A stretch of DNA of 64,000 nucleotides from Fuscibacter oryzae (GCF_016765795.1 NZ_JAESVP010000010.1:1-64000); one strand, 5' to 3'. Shown: positions 18,449-28,639, counted from the stretch's first letter. Numbers and translations are program-made. The notes: generated by a model not told the origin, from the sequence alone.

Positions 18449-19606
18449 ATGGCAAAGCGTGACTACTACGATGTTCTTGGGGTGGCTCGCGGCGCATCGG
18501 CCGACGAGATCAAGAAGGCTTACCGCCAAAAAGCGAAAGAGCTGCACCCCGACCGCAATCAGGAAGATCCGAACGCCGAAGCCCAGTTCAAGGATGTGAA
18601 CGAGGCCTATGACGTTCTGAAAGACGATCAGAAAAAGGCTGCCTATGACCGCTTTGGCCATGGTGCCTTTGAAAATGGCATGGGCGGCGGTGGCGGCCCG
18701 CGCGGCGGCTTTGCCCAGGGCGATTTTGCCTCTGCCTTCTCGGATGTGTTCGAGGATCTGTTCGGCGATTTCATGGGCGGTCGCGGCGGGGCGGGCGGGG
18801 GCGGGCGTGCCCGGTCGCAGCGCGGGTCTGACCTGCGCTATAACCTGCGCGTGACGCTGGAAGAGGCGTTCAAGGGCGTTCAGAAAACCATCAACGTGCC
18901 GACCTCCGTCGCTTGCGATGTTTGCAAAGGCACCGGGGCCGAAGGCGGGGCAGAACCTGTCACCTGCCCGACCTGCTCTGGCATGGGTAAGGTGCGGGCG
19001 CAGCAGGGCTTTTTCACCGTTGAACGCACCTGCCCCACCTGCAACGGCGCGGGTCAGATCGTCAAGAATCCGTGCAAGAACTGCGCCGGCCATGGCCGGA
19101 TCGAGAAAGATCGCTCTCTCTCGGTCAACATCCCGGCAGGGGTGGAAACAGGTACCCGCATCCGCCTGGCGGGTGAGGGCGAGGCCGGTCTGCGCGGCGG
19201 CCCCACGGGCGACCTTTATATCTTCATCGAGGTCAAGGATCACCCGATCTTTCAGCGCGACGGGGTGAACCTCTATTGCCGCGTCCCGGTCAGCTTTGCC
19301 ACCGCCGCACTGGGTGGCGAGGTTGAGGTGCCCACGATTGATGGCGGCATGAGCCGGGTAAAGGTGCCCGCAGGCAGCCAGACAGGCAAGCAGATGCGCC
19401 TGCGCGCCAAGGGCATGCCCGCCCTGCGCGGCGGCGGGTCGGGTGACATGCTGATCGAAATGTCGGTGGAAACCCCGGTCAACCTGACCGCGCGGCAGAA
19501 AGAATTGCTGCGAGAATTCGAGCAGTTGTCGGAAGAGAACAACCCCGAAGGCAAAACCTTCTTCTCCAAGGTCAAAGGTTTCTGGGATGGAATGAAGGGC
19601 AGTTAA
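18449..19606 (+). CDS. dnaJ: Co-chaperone DnaJ (Hsp40)
   Basis: A 385-residue protein. The J domain has the HPD motif at residues 33-35 and stimulates DnaK ATPase. A Gly/Phe-rich linker follows, then a zinc centre with four CxxCxGxG-type repeats (from CDVCKGTG to CKNCAGHG) and the substrate-binding C-terminal domains. All parts of a class I DnaJ are present. It lies in the same direction as dnaK after a hairpin. Confidence 0.97.
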   Translation: MAKRDYYDVLGVARGASADEIKKAYRQKAKELHPDRNQEDPNAEAQFKDVNEAYDVLKDDQKKAAYDRFGHGAFENGMGGGGGPRGGFAQGDFASAFSDVFEDLFGDFMGGRGGAGGGGRARSQRGSDLRYNLRVTLEEAFKGVQKTINVPTSVACDVCKGTGAEGGAEPVTCPTCSGMGKVRAQQGFFTVERTCPTCNGAGQIVKNPCKNCAGHGRIEKDRSLSVNIPAGVETGTRIRLAGEGEAGLRGGPTGDLYIFIEVKDHPIFQRDGVNLYCRVPVSFATAALGGEVEVPTIDGGMSRVKVPAGSQTGKQMRLRAKGMPALRGGGSGDMLIEMSVETPVNLTARQKELLREFEQLSEENNPEGKTFFSKVKGFWDGMKGS

Positions 19607-19640
19607 CCCTTTCTTCACCATGTGATCGCAGATTGAAGCC

Positions 19641-20408
19641 ATGGCAAACCATGGCTTCAATGATTCCGGGCGGTCGCTGTTTGATATGCCGGGTGATGCG
19701 GACGAGGCAGAGGCATCGCCCCTGCCCGGCAAACTGCCCAGCTATATCGCCGATCACCGCAAACGCCTGCGCAGCCGCTTTATGGAAGGCGGTGCTGCCG
19801 CCCTGCCCGATTATGAAATGCTGGAACTGGTTCTGTTCCGCGCCATTCTCCGGCACGATGTTAAGCCTCTGGCCCGGCGTCTGCTGGACACGTTCGGCGA
19901 TTTCAACCGGGTGATCTCGGCCTCTCCGGCCCGCCTGACCATGGTCATGGGTGTGGGCGACGCCGTGGTACAAGAGTTGAAGATCGTCGAAGCCGCCGCG
20001 CAGCGCCTGAGGCGGGCCAAGGTGATCAATCGCCCCGTGCTCTCATCCTGGGACGCGCTGCTCGACTATTGCCACACCGCGATGGCCCATAGGGATACCG
20101 AGCAATTCCGCATCCTTTACCTCGACCGAAAGAATGTGCTGATCGCGGATGAAGAACAGGCGAAGGGCACCGTCGATCATGTGCCAGTCTACCCACGCGA
20201 GGTGGTCAAACGCGCGCTCGAACTGAACGCCAGCGCGCTGATCATGGTGCATAACCACCCCTCGGGCGATCCGACCCCAAGCGAGGCAGACATCAGCATG
20301 ACCATACAGGTTCAGGATGCCGCGCAGGTGCTGGGCATCACCCTGCACGACCATCTGATCATCGGCAAAAGCCGTGAGGTCAGTTTTCGCTCGGCGGGGT
20401 ATCTTTAA
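19641..20408 (+). CDS. radC: RadC family JAB-domain protein
   Basis: A 255-residue protein. The N-terminal part resembles a helix-hairpin-helix region. The C-terminal JAB/MPN-type metal-binding domain has EVVKRALELNASALIMVHN followed by HPSGDPTPSEAD, with the His-x-His and Ser/Asp metal ligands. Despite the name, the family's role in DNA repair is doubtful; its biochemical function is unsettled. The Shine-Dalgarno at the ATG is weak, and an in-frame ATG at 19686 is possible. The 3' end overlaps the convergent gene by 29 bp. Confidence 0.85.
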   Translation: MANHGFNDSGRSLFDMPGDADEAEASPLPGKLPSYIADHRKRLRSRFMEGGAAALPDYEMLELVLFRAILRHDVKPLARRLLDTFGDFNRVISASPARLTMVMGVGDAVVQELKIVEAAAQRLRRAKVINRPVLSSWDALLDYCHTAMAHRDTEQFRILYLDRKNVLIADEEQAKGTVDHVPVYPREVVKRALELNASALIMVHNHPSGDPTPSEADISMTIQVQDAAQVLGITLHDHLIIGKSREVSFRSAGYL

Positions 20409-21888
20409 CAAAGGCCGGGCGCACCCACAGTTCGACCCGCCGGTTCAAACGGCGACCTGCGGCGGTTTCATCGCAGGCCATCGGCATCGCCTCACCAAAG
20501 GCCTCGATCCGGGGCAACTGATCTTCGCTCAGGCCCGGCGCGGCCTCTTTCAACTCCAGAAAAACCCGCACCGCCCGGTCACGCGACAGGTCCAGATTGG
20601 CCTTGGCCGCCCCCGTACCGTCGGAAAAGCCTGCCAGCATCAGGGTCTGCCCCTTGAAGGCCCCGGCCTCCAGCAGTTGCGCCAGGTCTTTCAGGTTGTC
20701 CTGGCTGTTGCGGTCCAGATCGGACGCCCCATCCTGAAACCGGAAGGTGAAGGACAGCCGGTCCGCCCCGTCCATCAGACCGACCAGCCGTTTCAGGTCT
20801 TCCAGCGTGGTATCTTCCCCCGCGCCCTGAATGGCGTTGATCAGTCGCAGGCCGTCCTTGGTCATTGGCGCACGCTCTATCCCGCGGTCGATATAGCCCC
20901 CCGCCGCCACAGCCGCCTGCGCATGGGGCGTGGCCATGAATTCCAGCAGTTCCCGCGCGGCAAGGGGCAGGCGGCGACGTGGCGTCAGCAGATAGACTGG
21001 CAGTGTCAGGGGGTAATCCTCGGCCTTGACGGCCAGCGGATCGGGCAACAGCGGAAAGCCGCATGTGTCCGACAGCGGCAGCACCCGCGCGCGCCCCGCA
21101 CTGGCCCGACCCGTCACCGCCAGCGCCCACGGGTCGCGCGCCACCGCCTCTGCCAGACTGGCGAGGTCGGGGTGCATCACTGTCGCCACGATCTCGCGCC
21201 CCAGCCGCGCCGACAGGGCAGCAGCCAGATCGCTGTCAGCTTCCAGCCCATGCAGCACCAAGGGCATGTCGGGGCCACCGATCTGGGCCCAATTGGTGAT
21301 CTCTCCGGCAAGGGCGCTGGCCAGATCGGGGGTGGAAATACCGGGCATCGGATTGTCGGGCGCCACGATCGGGATCAGCGCATCCAACGCCACCGATTTG
21401 GAGCCGAAATCAGGCTCGGTTGCGGCGGCCAGCATCAATTCGGCGCGCCCGGCCAGCATGGCCGCCCGCGCGTCCGAAGGCGCTAACGGCTGAAAGCTGA
21501 ACTCTGCCAACACTTTGCCGGTTACCGGGTCGGACAGGCGGATCACCGCCTCGGCCTCCTCGAGTCGCAAACCCCGCGCCTCGGCAAAGGCGCGCAGCAC
21601 CACGGGCAGCAACATCCGCCCCGGATCGGCCGCCCCCACAATCCGCACCACCGATTTCGGCGCCGTGAGTTCCGGGCATGCCGGCCCGTCGCACAAAACG
21701 CCAGCGGCATCCACTGTCAGCGGGCCATAGCCGGTATCCAGCCGATAGAACTCTCCATCAAAGCCCTGCAAGGTGCCCGCCACCGAAAGCGCCCCGTCGC
21801 GAGAGGTCAACGTGACGTCCTGCGCCAACGCAGCCCCCCCAATAAGAAGCGCGGCGATCATCGCCGCGCATCTTGCAAAGCCCGTCAT
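20380..21888 (-). CDS. Periplasmic substrate-binding domain fused to OmpA-like domain
   Basis: A 502-residue exported protein. A signal peptide ends near AALAQD (residues 20-25). Residues about 70-350 resemble a PstS-like periplasmic binding domain (IVAPDNPMPGIS, EITNWAQIGG, DPWALAVTG). Residues about 375-495 form an OmpA-like domain with LAGFSDGTG and the NRRVELWV end typical of peptidoglycan binding. It may hold a ligand-binding module at the cell wall. No transporter genes are adjacent, so uptake is not implied. The start follows the signal peptide logic. Confidence 0.72.
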   Translation of the reverse strand: MTGFARCAAMIAALLIGGAALAQDVTLTSRDGALSVAGTLQGFDGEFYRLDTGYGPLTVDAAGVLCDGPACPELTAPKSVVRIVGAADPGRMLLPVVLRAFAEARGLRLEEAEAVIRLSDPVTGKVLAEFSFQPLAPSDARAAMLAGRAELMLAAATEPDFGSKSVALDALIPIVAPDNPMPGISTPDLASALAGEITNWAQIGGPDMPLVLHGLEADSDLAAALSARLGREIVATVMHPDLASLAEAVARDPWALAVTGRASAGRARVLPLSDTCGFPLLPDPLAVKAEDYPLTLPVYLLTPRRRLPLAARELLEFMATPHAQAAVAAGGYIDRGIERAPMTKDGLRLINAIQGAGEDTTLEDLKRLVGLMDGADRLSFTFRFQDGASDLDRNSQDNLKDLAQLLEAGAFKGQTLMLAGFSDGTGAAKANLDLSRDRAVRVFLELKEAAPGLSEDQLPRIEAFGEAMPMACDETAAGRRLNRRVELWVRPAFVKDTPPSEN

Positions 21889-21906
21889 CTGTATTCCGCC
21901 CGACCT

Positions 21907-22905
21907 TTAGTTCGCGGCGGCGATATTCGTCGTCGGGGCAAGATTCTTCAACACCAGATAACCCCCTGCGGCGTCACAATCCGGCATCGTGACCGCCAGA
22001 TCCTGCACCTGCACCTTGCCGCCGGTTGAAATCAGCGTCTGGCCCAGCAGTTCGCGGCCACAGGTGGCGGGTTCAATCGCCGCCTCGACCACGATATCAG
22101 AGTGAACGCTGCTGTCGGCAGGATAAGTGTAAACCGCCGCCAGCAAAGGAGTCGGAGCGGCGTTATCCCCCAAAAGCGTCATGAACCCCTGCGTGGCAGG
22201 CAGCAATGCCGAAGGAGAACGCGTGTTTTCGGCCCAGACATCGCCGGGCGTGCCGTAGCCAGAGCCGCCTTCGAACCCGTGCAGCAAAAAGGCGTCGTCC
22301 TGTTGCCACTGAATGGCAAAGCGGCGCAGCCCGGCCAGTTCGGGCGTGGTGATCCGGTTTGTGGCGCGGGTACCATCAGCAAAGACCACGGCCACCAAGG
22401 CGTCGGTCGTCAGGGCAGGCATGTCCAGAAACAGACCACCCGTGGCATTGGTCATGGCGGTAAAGGTCAGGCCCTCTTGCTGCACCACCACGCGCTGGTT
22501 GCTGTGGCAGGCGGCAACAAGACTGACCCCAATCATCGCAGCCGGTTCGGCCACAAGGTCCAGCGCAACGGGGCAGCTTTGTACGCCCGGCTGCACCGCC
22601 AGATCAACCTTGGGGGCTGGATCGGCAGCCGCAGGGGCAGGCAAGACGGGTTGCTGCATGACAGGCGGCGCCAGCACCACCAGCGGCACCTTGGGCATTG
22701 GCAAAAGCTCTGCTGTGACAGGCCGTGGCTTGGTGGTTTCCGGCCCGGCAGCCACCGGCTCGATCGCCTCTGGCGTCGCCTCCAGCGAATGACGGGCCTG
22801 TTCCTGCGCGGCCTTGGTCTGCACCAGATGACCAGCCGCCAGTGCGACCGACAGCACGGCAACAACCCGTGCGATTCTGCGCTTCCACTCCAACATCTTC
22901 ACCAT
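21907..22905 (-). CDS. Membrane-anchored hypothetical protein next to secA
   Basis: A 332-residue protein of unknown function. One N-terminal hydrophobic segment (IARVVAVLSVALAAGHLV, residues 11-28) could be a signal anchor. A Pro/Ala-rich linker (about 40-100) follows, then a domain with Cys at CPVAL, VAACHS, ATCGRE and PDCDAA that may form disulfides in the periplasm. Start is at 22905, or at 22896 by a second ATG. It is read with secA and the binding/OmpA gene. Proximity to secA does not show a secretion role. Confidence 0.55.
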   Translation of the reverse strand: MVKMLEWKRRIARVVAVLSVALAAGHLVQTKAAQEQARHSLEATPEAIEPVAAGPETTKPRPVTAELLPMPKVPLVVLAPPVMQQPVLPAPAAADPAPKVDLAVQPGVQSCPVALDLVAEPAAMIGVSLVAACHSNQRVVVQQEGLTFTAMTNATGGLFLDMPALTTDALVAVVFADGTRATNRITTPELAGLRRFAIQWQQDDAFLLHGFEGGSGYGTPGDVWAENTRSPSALLPATQGFMTLLGDNAAPTPLLAAVYTYPADSSVHSDIVVEAAIEPATCGRELLGQTLISTGGKVQVQDLAVTMPDCDAAGGYLVLKNLAPTTNIAAAN

Positions 22906-23012
22906 CGCCCCCGAATGACAGGCAAAATCTGCGCGTCAAACGGGGCGAGGGCGTGGCAAAACCTTGGAATGTTTCCCGTCAGGGTGGCGGGAATCCGGCA
23001 GTCTGGCCAGAT

Positions 23013-25745
23013 TCAGGCCAGACGACCGTGGCAATGTTTGAACTTTTCACCCGATCCGCAAGGGCAAAGGTCATTCCGCGAAGGATTACCCCAGGTTGTT
23101 AGGTCCGATTCGTCGAAACCGGCCAGACGTTCTGCCTGCGGCGCCGAAACTGGGGCATCCGGGGCGGAAACAATCACGGGGGGGCTCTCCTCTTCGGGCT
23201 GCTGCTGTGCGGCGGCCTGCTGCGCTTCGATCTGGGCCATCATGGCCGCCTGCTCTTCACGCGTGATCGGGCGGATCATCGACAGGCGTTGCGTCACATC
23301 CTGCCGCAACCCGTCCAGCATGTGTTCGAACAACTGGAACGCCTCGGTCTTGTATTCGTTCAGCGGGTCACGCTGCGCATAGCCGCGGAACCCCACGACC
23401 GAACGCAGATGCTCCAACCGCAAAAGGTGGTCGCGCCATTTGCCGTCGATGGTCTGCAACAGAAGCTGCTTTTCGATGTTGCGCATGGTTTCGGGGCCGA
23501 AGGCATCCTCTTTTTGCGCCATCTGCGCATCAGAGGCTTCGGTGATCCGCTTGCGCATCACATCCTGATCCACGCCCTCTTCGGCGGCCCAATCCACCAC
23601 CGGCAGATCGAGGTTCAGCTTTTCGGCGATGCCAAGACGCAGGCCTTGGGCATTCCAATGGTCGGCATAGCTTTTCGGCGGCAGATAGGCATCGACCAGA
23701 TCATCGATCACCGAATGGCGCATGTCGCGGGCAATCTCGTCCAGATCTTCGGCTTCCATAATCTCCATGCGCTGGCCAAAGATCGCCTTGCGCTGGTCAT
23801 TCATCACGTCATCGAACTTCAAAAGCTGCTTGCGGATGTCAAAGTTGCGACCTTCCACCTTGGCCTGCGCGCGTTCCAACGACTTGTTGACCCAAGGGTG
23901 AACAATCGCCTCGCCTTCCTTCATGCCCAGGCTGGACAGCACCTTGTCCAGACGTTCGGACCCGAAAATCCGCATCAGGTCATCTTCCAGCGACAGGAAG
24001 AACGACGACCGGCCCGGGTCGCCCTGACGGCCAGAGCGACCGCGCAACTGGTTGTCGATGCGGCGGCTTTCGTGGCGTTCGGTGGCAAGCACGAACAGGC
24101 CCCCAGCGGCAATCACCTTGGCCTTTTCGTCGGCATGTTCCGCTTCGATCCGGGTACGCACCTCGTCTGGGTGGGCTTCGGGGTTGGCGGCAATTTCTTC
24201 CAGCACCTTCATCTCGACGTTGCCGCCAAGCTGAATGTCGGTGCCGCGACCGGCCATGTTGGTGGCGATGGTCACAGCGCCCAAGCGGCCCGCATCGGCC
24301 ACGATCTTGGCCTCTTGCTCGTGCTGACGCGCGTTCAGCACATTGTGCGGAATGCCCGCCGCCGTCAGCAGGGCCGACAGCGATTCAGACTTGTCGATAG
24401 AAGTGGTGCCGACAAGGATCGGCTGGCCCTTGGCATGGGCCTCCTGAATCATCTTGACGATACCTTCGTTTTTTTCGCGCGCGGTGCGGTAAACCGCATC
24501 ATGTTCATCCTTGCGCTGGACGGGGCGGTTGGTCGGCACCTCGACCACACCCAGCTTGTAGATCTCCATGAATTCGTCAGCTTCGGTCAGCGCCGTGCCG
24601 GTCATGCCCGACAGCTTGGCGTAAAGCCGGAAGTAGTTCTGGAAGGTCACGCTGGCCAAAGTCACGTTTTCGGGCTGAATGGCCACATGCTCTTTCGCCT
24701 CGATCGCCTGATGCAGACCGTCCGACAGGCGGCGGCCACGCATCATACGCCCGGTGAATTCGTCGATCAGCATCACTTCGCCGTCACGCACGATATACTG
24801 CTGATCCTTGGTGAACAGCTTGTGCGCCTTCAGCGCCTGGGTGGCGTGATGCACCAGGGTCGAGCTTTCGGGATCATAAAGGCTCTGCCCCTCGGGCAGC
24901 AGACCGGCCTGCGACAGCAGGGTTTCAATCGCCTCGTTGCCCTCTTCGGTCAGCGTGACGTTGCGGGCCTTTTCATCCAGCTTGTAATGCGCTTCGGTCA
25001 GGTGCGGGATCAGGACGTCCACCTTTTGATACAACTCGCTGCGGTCCTGCGACGGACCAGAGATGATCAGCGGGGTGCGCGCCTCATCGATCAGGATGCT
25101 GTCCACCTCGTCCACGATGGCAAAGAAATGGCCGCGCTGCGCCATCTCTTCGATGCTGCCCTTCATGTTGTCGCGCAGGTAGTCAAAACCCAGCTCGTTG
25201 TTCGTGGCATAGGTGATGTCGGCCCGGTACGCGCCGCGCTTTTCCTGCTCTTCCTGATAGGGGTAAACAACGCCGGTCGTCAGGCCCAGATGGCCGTAAA
25301 CCTTGCCCATCCATTCCGCGTCGCGCTTGGCCAGGTAGTCGTTCACGGTGACGACATGCACGCCCTTGCCCGCCAGCGCGTTCAAATAGGCCGGAAGGGT
25401 CGCCATAAGGGTCTTGCCCTCGCCCGTGCGCATTTCGGCGATGTTGCCCTGATGCAGGAAAATCCCGCCCATCAACTGCACATCAAAGGCCCGCAGGCCC
25501 AAAGCGCGGCGCGCCGCCTCGCGGCAGTTGGCAAAGGCTTCGGGCAAGAGATCATCCAGATCCTCGCCCTGCTCTTGCACGCGTTTTTGAAACGCCCGGG
25601 TCTTGGCGATGATCCCCTCATCGCTTAGCGCGGCAAATTCCGGCTCCAGCGCATTGATCTTGGCGACCAGGGGCTGCACCGATTTTACCTTGCGGTCATT
25701 CGGCGTGCCGAAAACCTTGCGTGCAAGCGCACCAATACCCAGCAT
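23013..25745 (-). CDS. secA: Preprotein translocase ATPase SecA
   Basis: A 910-residue motor that drives preproteins through SecYEG. Walker A is GEGKT at residues 108-112, the DEAD-type motif appears as DEVDSIL, and later helicase motifs are intact ([24 protein letters not shown]). The C terminus has the zinc-binding CPCGSG and CH residues, which contact SecB and ribosomes. GGAG lies just upstream of the ATG. Confidence 0.97.
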   Translation of the reverse strand: MLGIGALARKVFGTPNDRKVKSVQPLVAKINALEPEFAALSDEGIIAKTRAFQKRVQEQGEDLDDLLPEAFANCREAARRALGLRAFDVQLMGGIFLHQGNIAEMRTGEGKTLMATLPAYLNALAGKGVHVVTVNDYLAKRDAEWMGKVYGHLGLTTGVVYPYQEEQEKRGAYRADITYATNNELGFDYLRDNMKGSIEEMAQRGHFFAIVDEVDSILIDEARTPLIISGPSQDRSELYQKVDVLIPHLTEAHYKLDEKARNVTLTEEGNEAIETLLSQAGLLPEGQSLYDPESSTLVHHATQALKAHKLFTKDQQYIVRDGEVMLIDEFTGRMMRGRRLSDGLHQAIEAKEHVAIQPENVTLASVTFQNYFRLYAKLSGMTGTALTEADEFMEIYKLGVVEVPTNRPVQRKDEHDAVYRTAREKNEGIVKMIQEAHAKGQPILVGTTSIDKSESLSALLTAAGIPHNVLNARQHEQEAKIVADAGRLGAVTIATNMAGRGTDIQLGGNVEMKVLEEIAANPEAHPDEVRTRIEAEHADEKAKVIAAGGLFVLATERHESRRIDNQLRGRSGRQGDPGRSSFFLSLEDDLMRIFGSERLDKVLSSLGMKEGEAIVHPWVNKSLERAQAKVEGRNFDIRKQLLKFDDVMNDQRKAIFGQRMEIMEAEDLDEIARDMRHSVIDDLVDAYLPPKSYADHWNAQGLRLGIAEKLNLDLPVVDWAAEEGVDQDVMRKRITEASDAQMAQKEDAFGPETMRNIEKQLLLQTIDGKWRDHLLRLEHLRSVVGFRGYAQRDPLNEYKTEAFQLFEHMLDGLRQDVTQRLSMIRPITREEQAAMMAQIEAQQAAAQQQPEEESPPVIVSAPDAPVSAPQAERLAGFDESDLTTWGNPSRNDLCPCGSGEKFKHCHGRLA

Positions 25746-25863
25746 GTTCTCTCCGACCCGAATGATCCTGACATGATCGTGTGAGGCTCATGGCTTGCTC
25801 GGCAGTACAGCCTTCCATAGAAGGGCATCAGGACCGGGCAGACCCCTCGCACGCGACCCGTGC

Positions 25864-25892
25864 GATGTAAGGGGTGGGCCCTTGATAGTCAA
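25864..25892 (-). promoter_or_regulatory. Sigma70-type promoter of secA
   Basis: On the minus strand TTGACT (25892-25887), 17-nt spacer, TACATC (25869-25864). Transcription from about 25857 gives a leader of roughly 110 nt before secA. The region is shared with the divergent parvulin gene. Confidence 0.55.
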
Positions 25893-25929
25893 CGCTGCGC
25901 CGGGTCGCAGCACGATCAGAGGGTTGTGA

Positions 25930-26784
25930 ATGATGGCCAAAACGATGCAATTTCTGGCCGGGGCGGTTCTGGCCCTTGGGCTTGCCCTTCCCGGCCATGC
26001 CGAAGATGCGCCGACGGCGGCCACCGTCGTCGCCACCGTCAATGGCAAAACCATTACACTGGGCCATATGATCGCCGCCCGCGAAGGCCTGCCCGATCAA
26101 TACAAAAGCCTGCCACCCGATGTGCTTTACAAGGGCCTGCTGGATCAACTGGTGCAGCAGACCGTGCTGGAACAGTCGCTTGATGGCAAACTGACTCCGA
26201 CCCAGACCCTGCAACTGGAAAATGAAACCCGCGGTTATCTGTCGAACATCGTCATTCAGGCAGCAGCAGCCGGTGCCGTGACGGATGAGGCGCTGAAAGC
26301 CGCCTATGACGCCCGTTTCAAGGACGCCAAGCCCCAGACCGAATACCACGCCGCCCACATTCTGGTGGACAGCGAAGAAAAGGCCAACGACCTGAAAAAG
26401 CAGCTTGAGGGCGGCGCCAAGTTTGACGAACTGGCCAAGGCCAACTCGACCGATACCGGATCGGGGGCCAATGGCGGCGATCTGGGCTGGTTTGGTCCGG
26501 GCATGATGGTCAAGCCGTTCGAGGATGCCGTTGTTGCCGCCCCGGTCGGCACCGTCGTCGGCCCGATCAAGACCGATTTCGGCTATCATCTGATTCTGGT
26601 CAGCGAAACCCGTGCTGCCAAGCAGCCCACGCTGGAAGACCTGCATGACGAACTGGCCAGCGAGATCCAGCAAAAGGCCGTCGAAGCCAAGGTGGAAGAA
26701 CTGACCAAGGCCGCCAAGATCGAAAAGCCCGGTGAAAAGCTGGACCCGGCCCTGTTGACCAAGACCGAACTTCTGGACAAGTAA
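25930..26784 (+). CDS. Periplasmic parvulin-type peptidyl-prolyl isomerase
   Basis: A 284-residue foldase. The signal peptide ends near GHAED (residues 22-26). An N-terminal helical chaperone-like region precedes the parvulin domain (about 135-230), with YHAAHILV, GGDLGWFGPGMMV and TDFGYHLILV. It likely isomerises prolyl bonds in outer-membrane or secreted proteins. GAGGG lies 7 nt before the first of two adjacent ATGs (25930 and 25933). argJ follows 27 nt downstream and is probably co-transcribed. Which named protein (PpiC, PrsA or similar) it corresponds to is unclear. Confidence 0.85.
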   Translation: MMAKTMQFLAGAVLALGLALPGHAEDAPTAATVVATVNGKTITLGHMIAAREGLPDQYKSLPPDVLYKGLLDQLVQQTVLEQSLDGKLTPTQTLQLENETRGYLSNIVIQAAAAGAVTDEALKAAYDARFKDAKPQTEYHAAHILVDSEEKANDLKKQLEGGAKFDELAKANSTDTGSGANGGDLGWFGPGMMVKPFEDAVVAAPVGTVVGPIKTDFGYHLILVSETRAAKQPTLEDLHDELASEIQQKAVEAKVEELTKAAKIEKPGEKLDPALLTKTELLDK

Positions 26785-26811
26785 TCCAGTACACCAAAAG
26801 GGAACAGGGCG

Positions 26812-28170
26812 ATGGACAAGAAGGAATGGAAGGCCAAGGCCAACTCGCTTCAGAAAGAGGTTGAAAAGCTGATTTCCGAAGGGGCTGCCGCCATTGAATC
26901 CGTTGTCGAGACCGCAGTTTCGGCGGTGAAAAAGGCGGCCAAGCCGGTCTCGCCGCTTGCCCCCGCCCGGTTCCCCACCCTGCCCCGCATCGCCGGGGCC
27001 GAATTCGCCGCGGCCGAGGCCGGGGTGAAATACCAAAACCGCAAAGATGTGATGCTGGTCCGCCTTGCGCCGGGCACGGTGATGGCCGGTGCCTTCACCA
27101 AATCCTCCACCCGCTCGGGTTGCGTGCGCGATTGCCAGACCAAACTGGCCGCGCGGGTGCCTGCGGGCGCAGGCGCGGCGATCATCGTGAACTCTGGCAA
27201 TTCCAACGCTTTCACCGGCGCTATGGGTGACAAGGCCGTGGCCGAGGTGACCGGCGGGGTGGCAGCGGCCTTGGGTATTCCGGCCAGCCGAGTGTTCTCA
27301 TCTTCCACCGGCGTGATCGGTGAGCCCCTGCCCTTCGAGAAGATCACCGCGAAAATCCCCGCTCTGGTCGCGGGCCTGACCGAAGATGCGGTGGAATTCG
27401 CCGCGCATGCCATCATGACCACCGACACCTTCCCCAAGGGTGCCACCGCCATGATCAAGGGCGAAGGCGGCGACATCGTGATCTCGGGCATCGCCAAAGG
27501 CTCGGGCATGATCGCACCTGATATGGCGACGATGCTGGTCTATATCTTCACCGACGCCAAGATCAGCCAAAGCTCGCTGCAAAAGATGGTCTCGCGCAAC
27601 GTGGGTGCCACCTTCAACTCGATCACGGTCGACAGCGACACCTCGACCTCCGACACGCTCTTGGTTGCCGCCACCGGTCAATCCGCCGCCGCCCCGGTGC
27701 TAGGCGCCGTGGCCAAGGCGTTTGAAACGGCCCTTGCCGATGTGATGCGCGATCTGGCGCATCAGGTCGTGCGCGATGGTGAAGGCGCCACCAAATTCGT
27801 CGAAATCCGCGTGACGGGGGCCACCACCGATCAAGACGCCTACCGCGTCGCCAAATCCATTGCGGATTCACCCTTGGTAAAAACCGCAGTCGCGGGCGAA
27901 GACCCGAACTGGGGGCGCATCGTCGCCGCAATTGGTAAATCGGGGGCCGAGGCCGACCGTGACCGCCTGACCATCAAATTCGGCGACATCCTTGTGGCGC
28001 AAAAAGGCTGGCGCAACCCGAAATACCGCGAGGAAGACGGCGCCGCCTATATGAAGCAGCCCGAACTGGTGATCGCCGTCGATCTGGGGCTGGGCAAGGC
28101 CAAGCGCAGCATATGGACCTGCGATCTGACCAGCCGCTATATCGAGATCAACGCGGATTACCGCTCCTGA
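26812..28170 (+). CDS. argJ: Bifunctional ornithine acetyltransferase / N-acetylglutamate synthase
   Basis: A 452-residue enzyme that moves acetyl from acetylornithine to glutamate and may also use acetyl-CoA. The self-cleavage site is PDMATMLV; cleavage before the Thr makes alpha and beta chains and frees the nucleophile. STGVIGEPLP and NSGNSNAFTG are conserved. About 45 extra residues precede the usual start: a Lys/Glu/Ala-rich, probably helical segment before VSPLAP. No better start was found further in, and an AAAGGGAA Shine-Dalgarno supports the ATG at 26812. Confidence 0.92.
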   Translation: MDKKEWKAKANSLQKEVEKLISEGAAAIESVVETAVSAVKKAAKPVSPLAPARFPTLPRIAGAEFAAAEAGVKYQNRKDVMLVRLAPGTVMAGAFTKSSTRSGCVRDCQTKLAARVPAGAGAAIIVNSGNSNAFTGAMGDKAVAEVTGGVAAALGIPASRVFSSSTGVIGEPLPFEKITAKIPALVAGLTEDAVEFAAHAIMTTDTFPKGATAMIKGEGGDIVISGIAKGSGMIAPDMATMLVYIFTDAKISQSSLQKMVSRNVGATFNSITVDSDTSTSDTLLVAATGQSAAAPVLGAVAKAFETALADVMRDLAHQVVRDGEGATKFVEIRVTGATTDQDAYRVAKSIADSPLVKTAVAGEDPNWGRIVAAIGKSGAEADRDRLTIKFGDILVAQKGWRNPKYREEDGAAYMKQPELVIAVDLGLGKAKRSIWTCDLTSRYIEINADYRS

Positions 28171-28189
28171 TCTTCCTCTTGGCATAAAT

Positions 28190-28219
28190 ACTCCGGGGGT
28201 CCGGGGGCAGCGCCCCCGG
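28190..28219. repeat. GC-rich hairpin element of a Rhodobacterales intergenic repeat type
   Basis: The stretch from GGCATAAATACTCCGGGGG ends in a perfect hairpin CCGGGGGC (28201-28208) / GCCCCCGG (28212-28219) with a 3-nt loop. From memory, similar AAATAC-TCCGGGGG elements with a GC hairpin are scattered between genes in Rhodobacterales. Only one copy was noticed in this window. It could act as a weak terminator for argJ. Confidence 0.5.
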
Positions 28220-28240
28220 CCTTCTTCATAGGGCACCCGA

Positions 28241-28639
28241 ATGAAAACCCTTCTCGTCTCTGCCGTTGCCCTGATCGACAGCGAAGGCCGCGTGCTTCTG
28301 GCGCAACGGCCAGAGGGCAAGTCCTTGGCCGGCCTGTGGGAATTTCCCGGCGGCAAGGTCGAACACGGCGAAACGCCCGAGGCGGCGCTGATCCGGGAAC
28401 TGCGCGAGGAACTGGGCATCGACACCTGGAAATCCTGCCTCGCCCCGCTGACCTTTGCCAGCCACAGCTACCCCGACTTCCACCTGCTGATGCCGCTGTT
28501 CGCCTGCCGCCGCTGGGAAGGGATTCCGCTTGCCCAAGAGGGCCAGACCCTGGCTTGGGTGCGCCCCAACAATCTGCGCGACTACCCCATGCCGCCTGCC
28601 GATCTGCCCCTGATCCCGATTCTGCGCGACTGGCTGTAA
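28241..28639 (+). CDS. mutT: 8-oxo-dGTP diphosphatase (Nudix hydrolase, MutT-like)
   Basis: A 132-residue Nudix enzyme that sanitises the nucleotide pool by hydrolysing oxidised dGTP. The Nudix box spans residues 37-60 (from GGKVEHGET to RELREELGI) with all glutamates kept. QRPEGKSLAGLWEFPGG is typical of MutT rather than other Nudix proteins. It follows argJ after 70 nt holding the GC hairpin, a common Rhodobacteraceae arrangement. Confidence 0.88.
   Translation: MKTLLVSAVALIDSEGRVLLAQRPEGKSLAGLWEFPGGKVEHGETPEAALIRELREELGIDTWKSCLAPLTFASHSYPDFHLLMPLFACRRWEGIPLAQEGQTLAWVRPNNLRDYPMPPADLPLIPILRDWL

Noticed and set aside
23289-25628. 779-codon open frame antisense to secA
   Set aside because: SecA is certain on the other strand; the antisense product shows no family features.
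28190-28219. Insertion sequence end or transposon scar
   Set aside because: No terminal repeats, target duplication or transposase remnant; a dispersed hairpin repeat explains it better.
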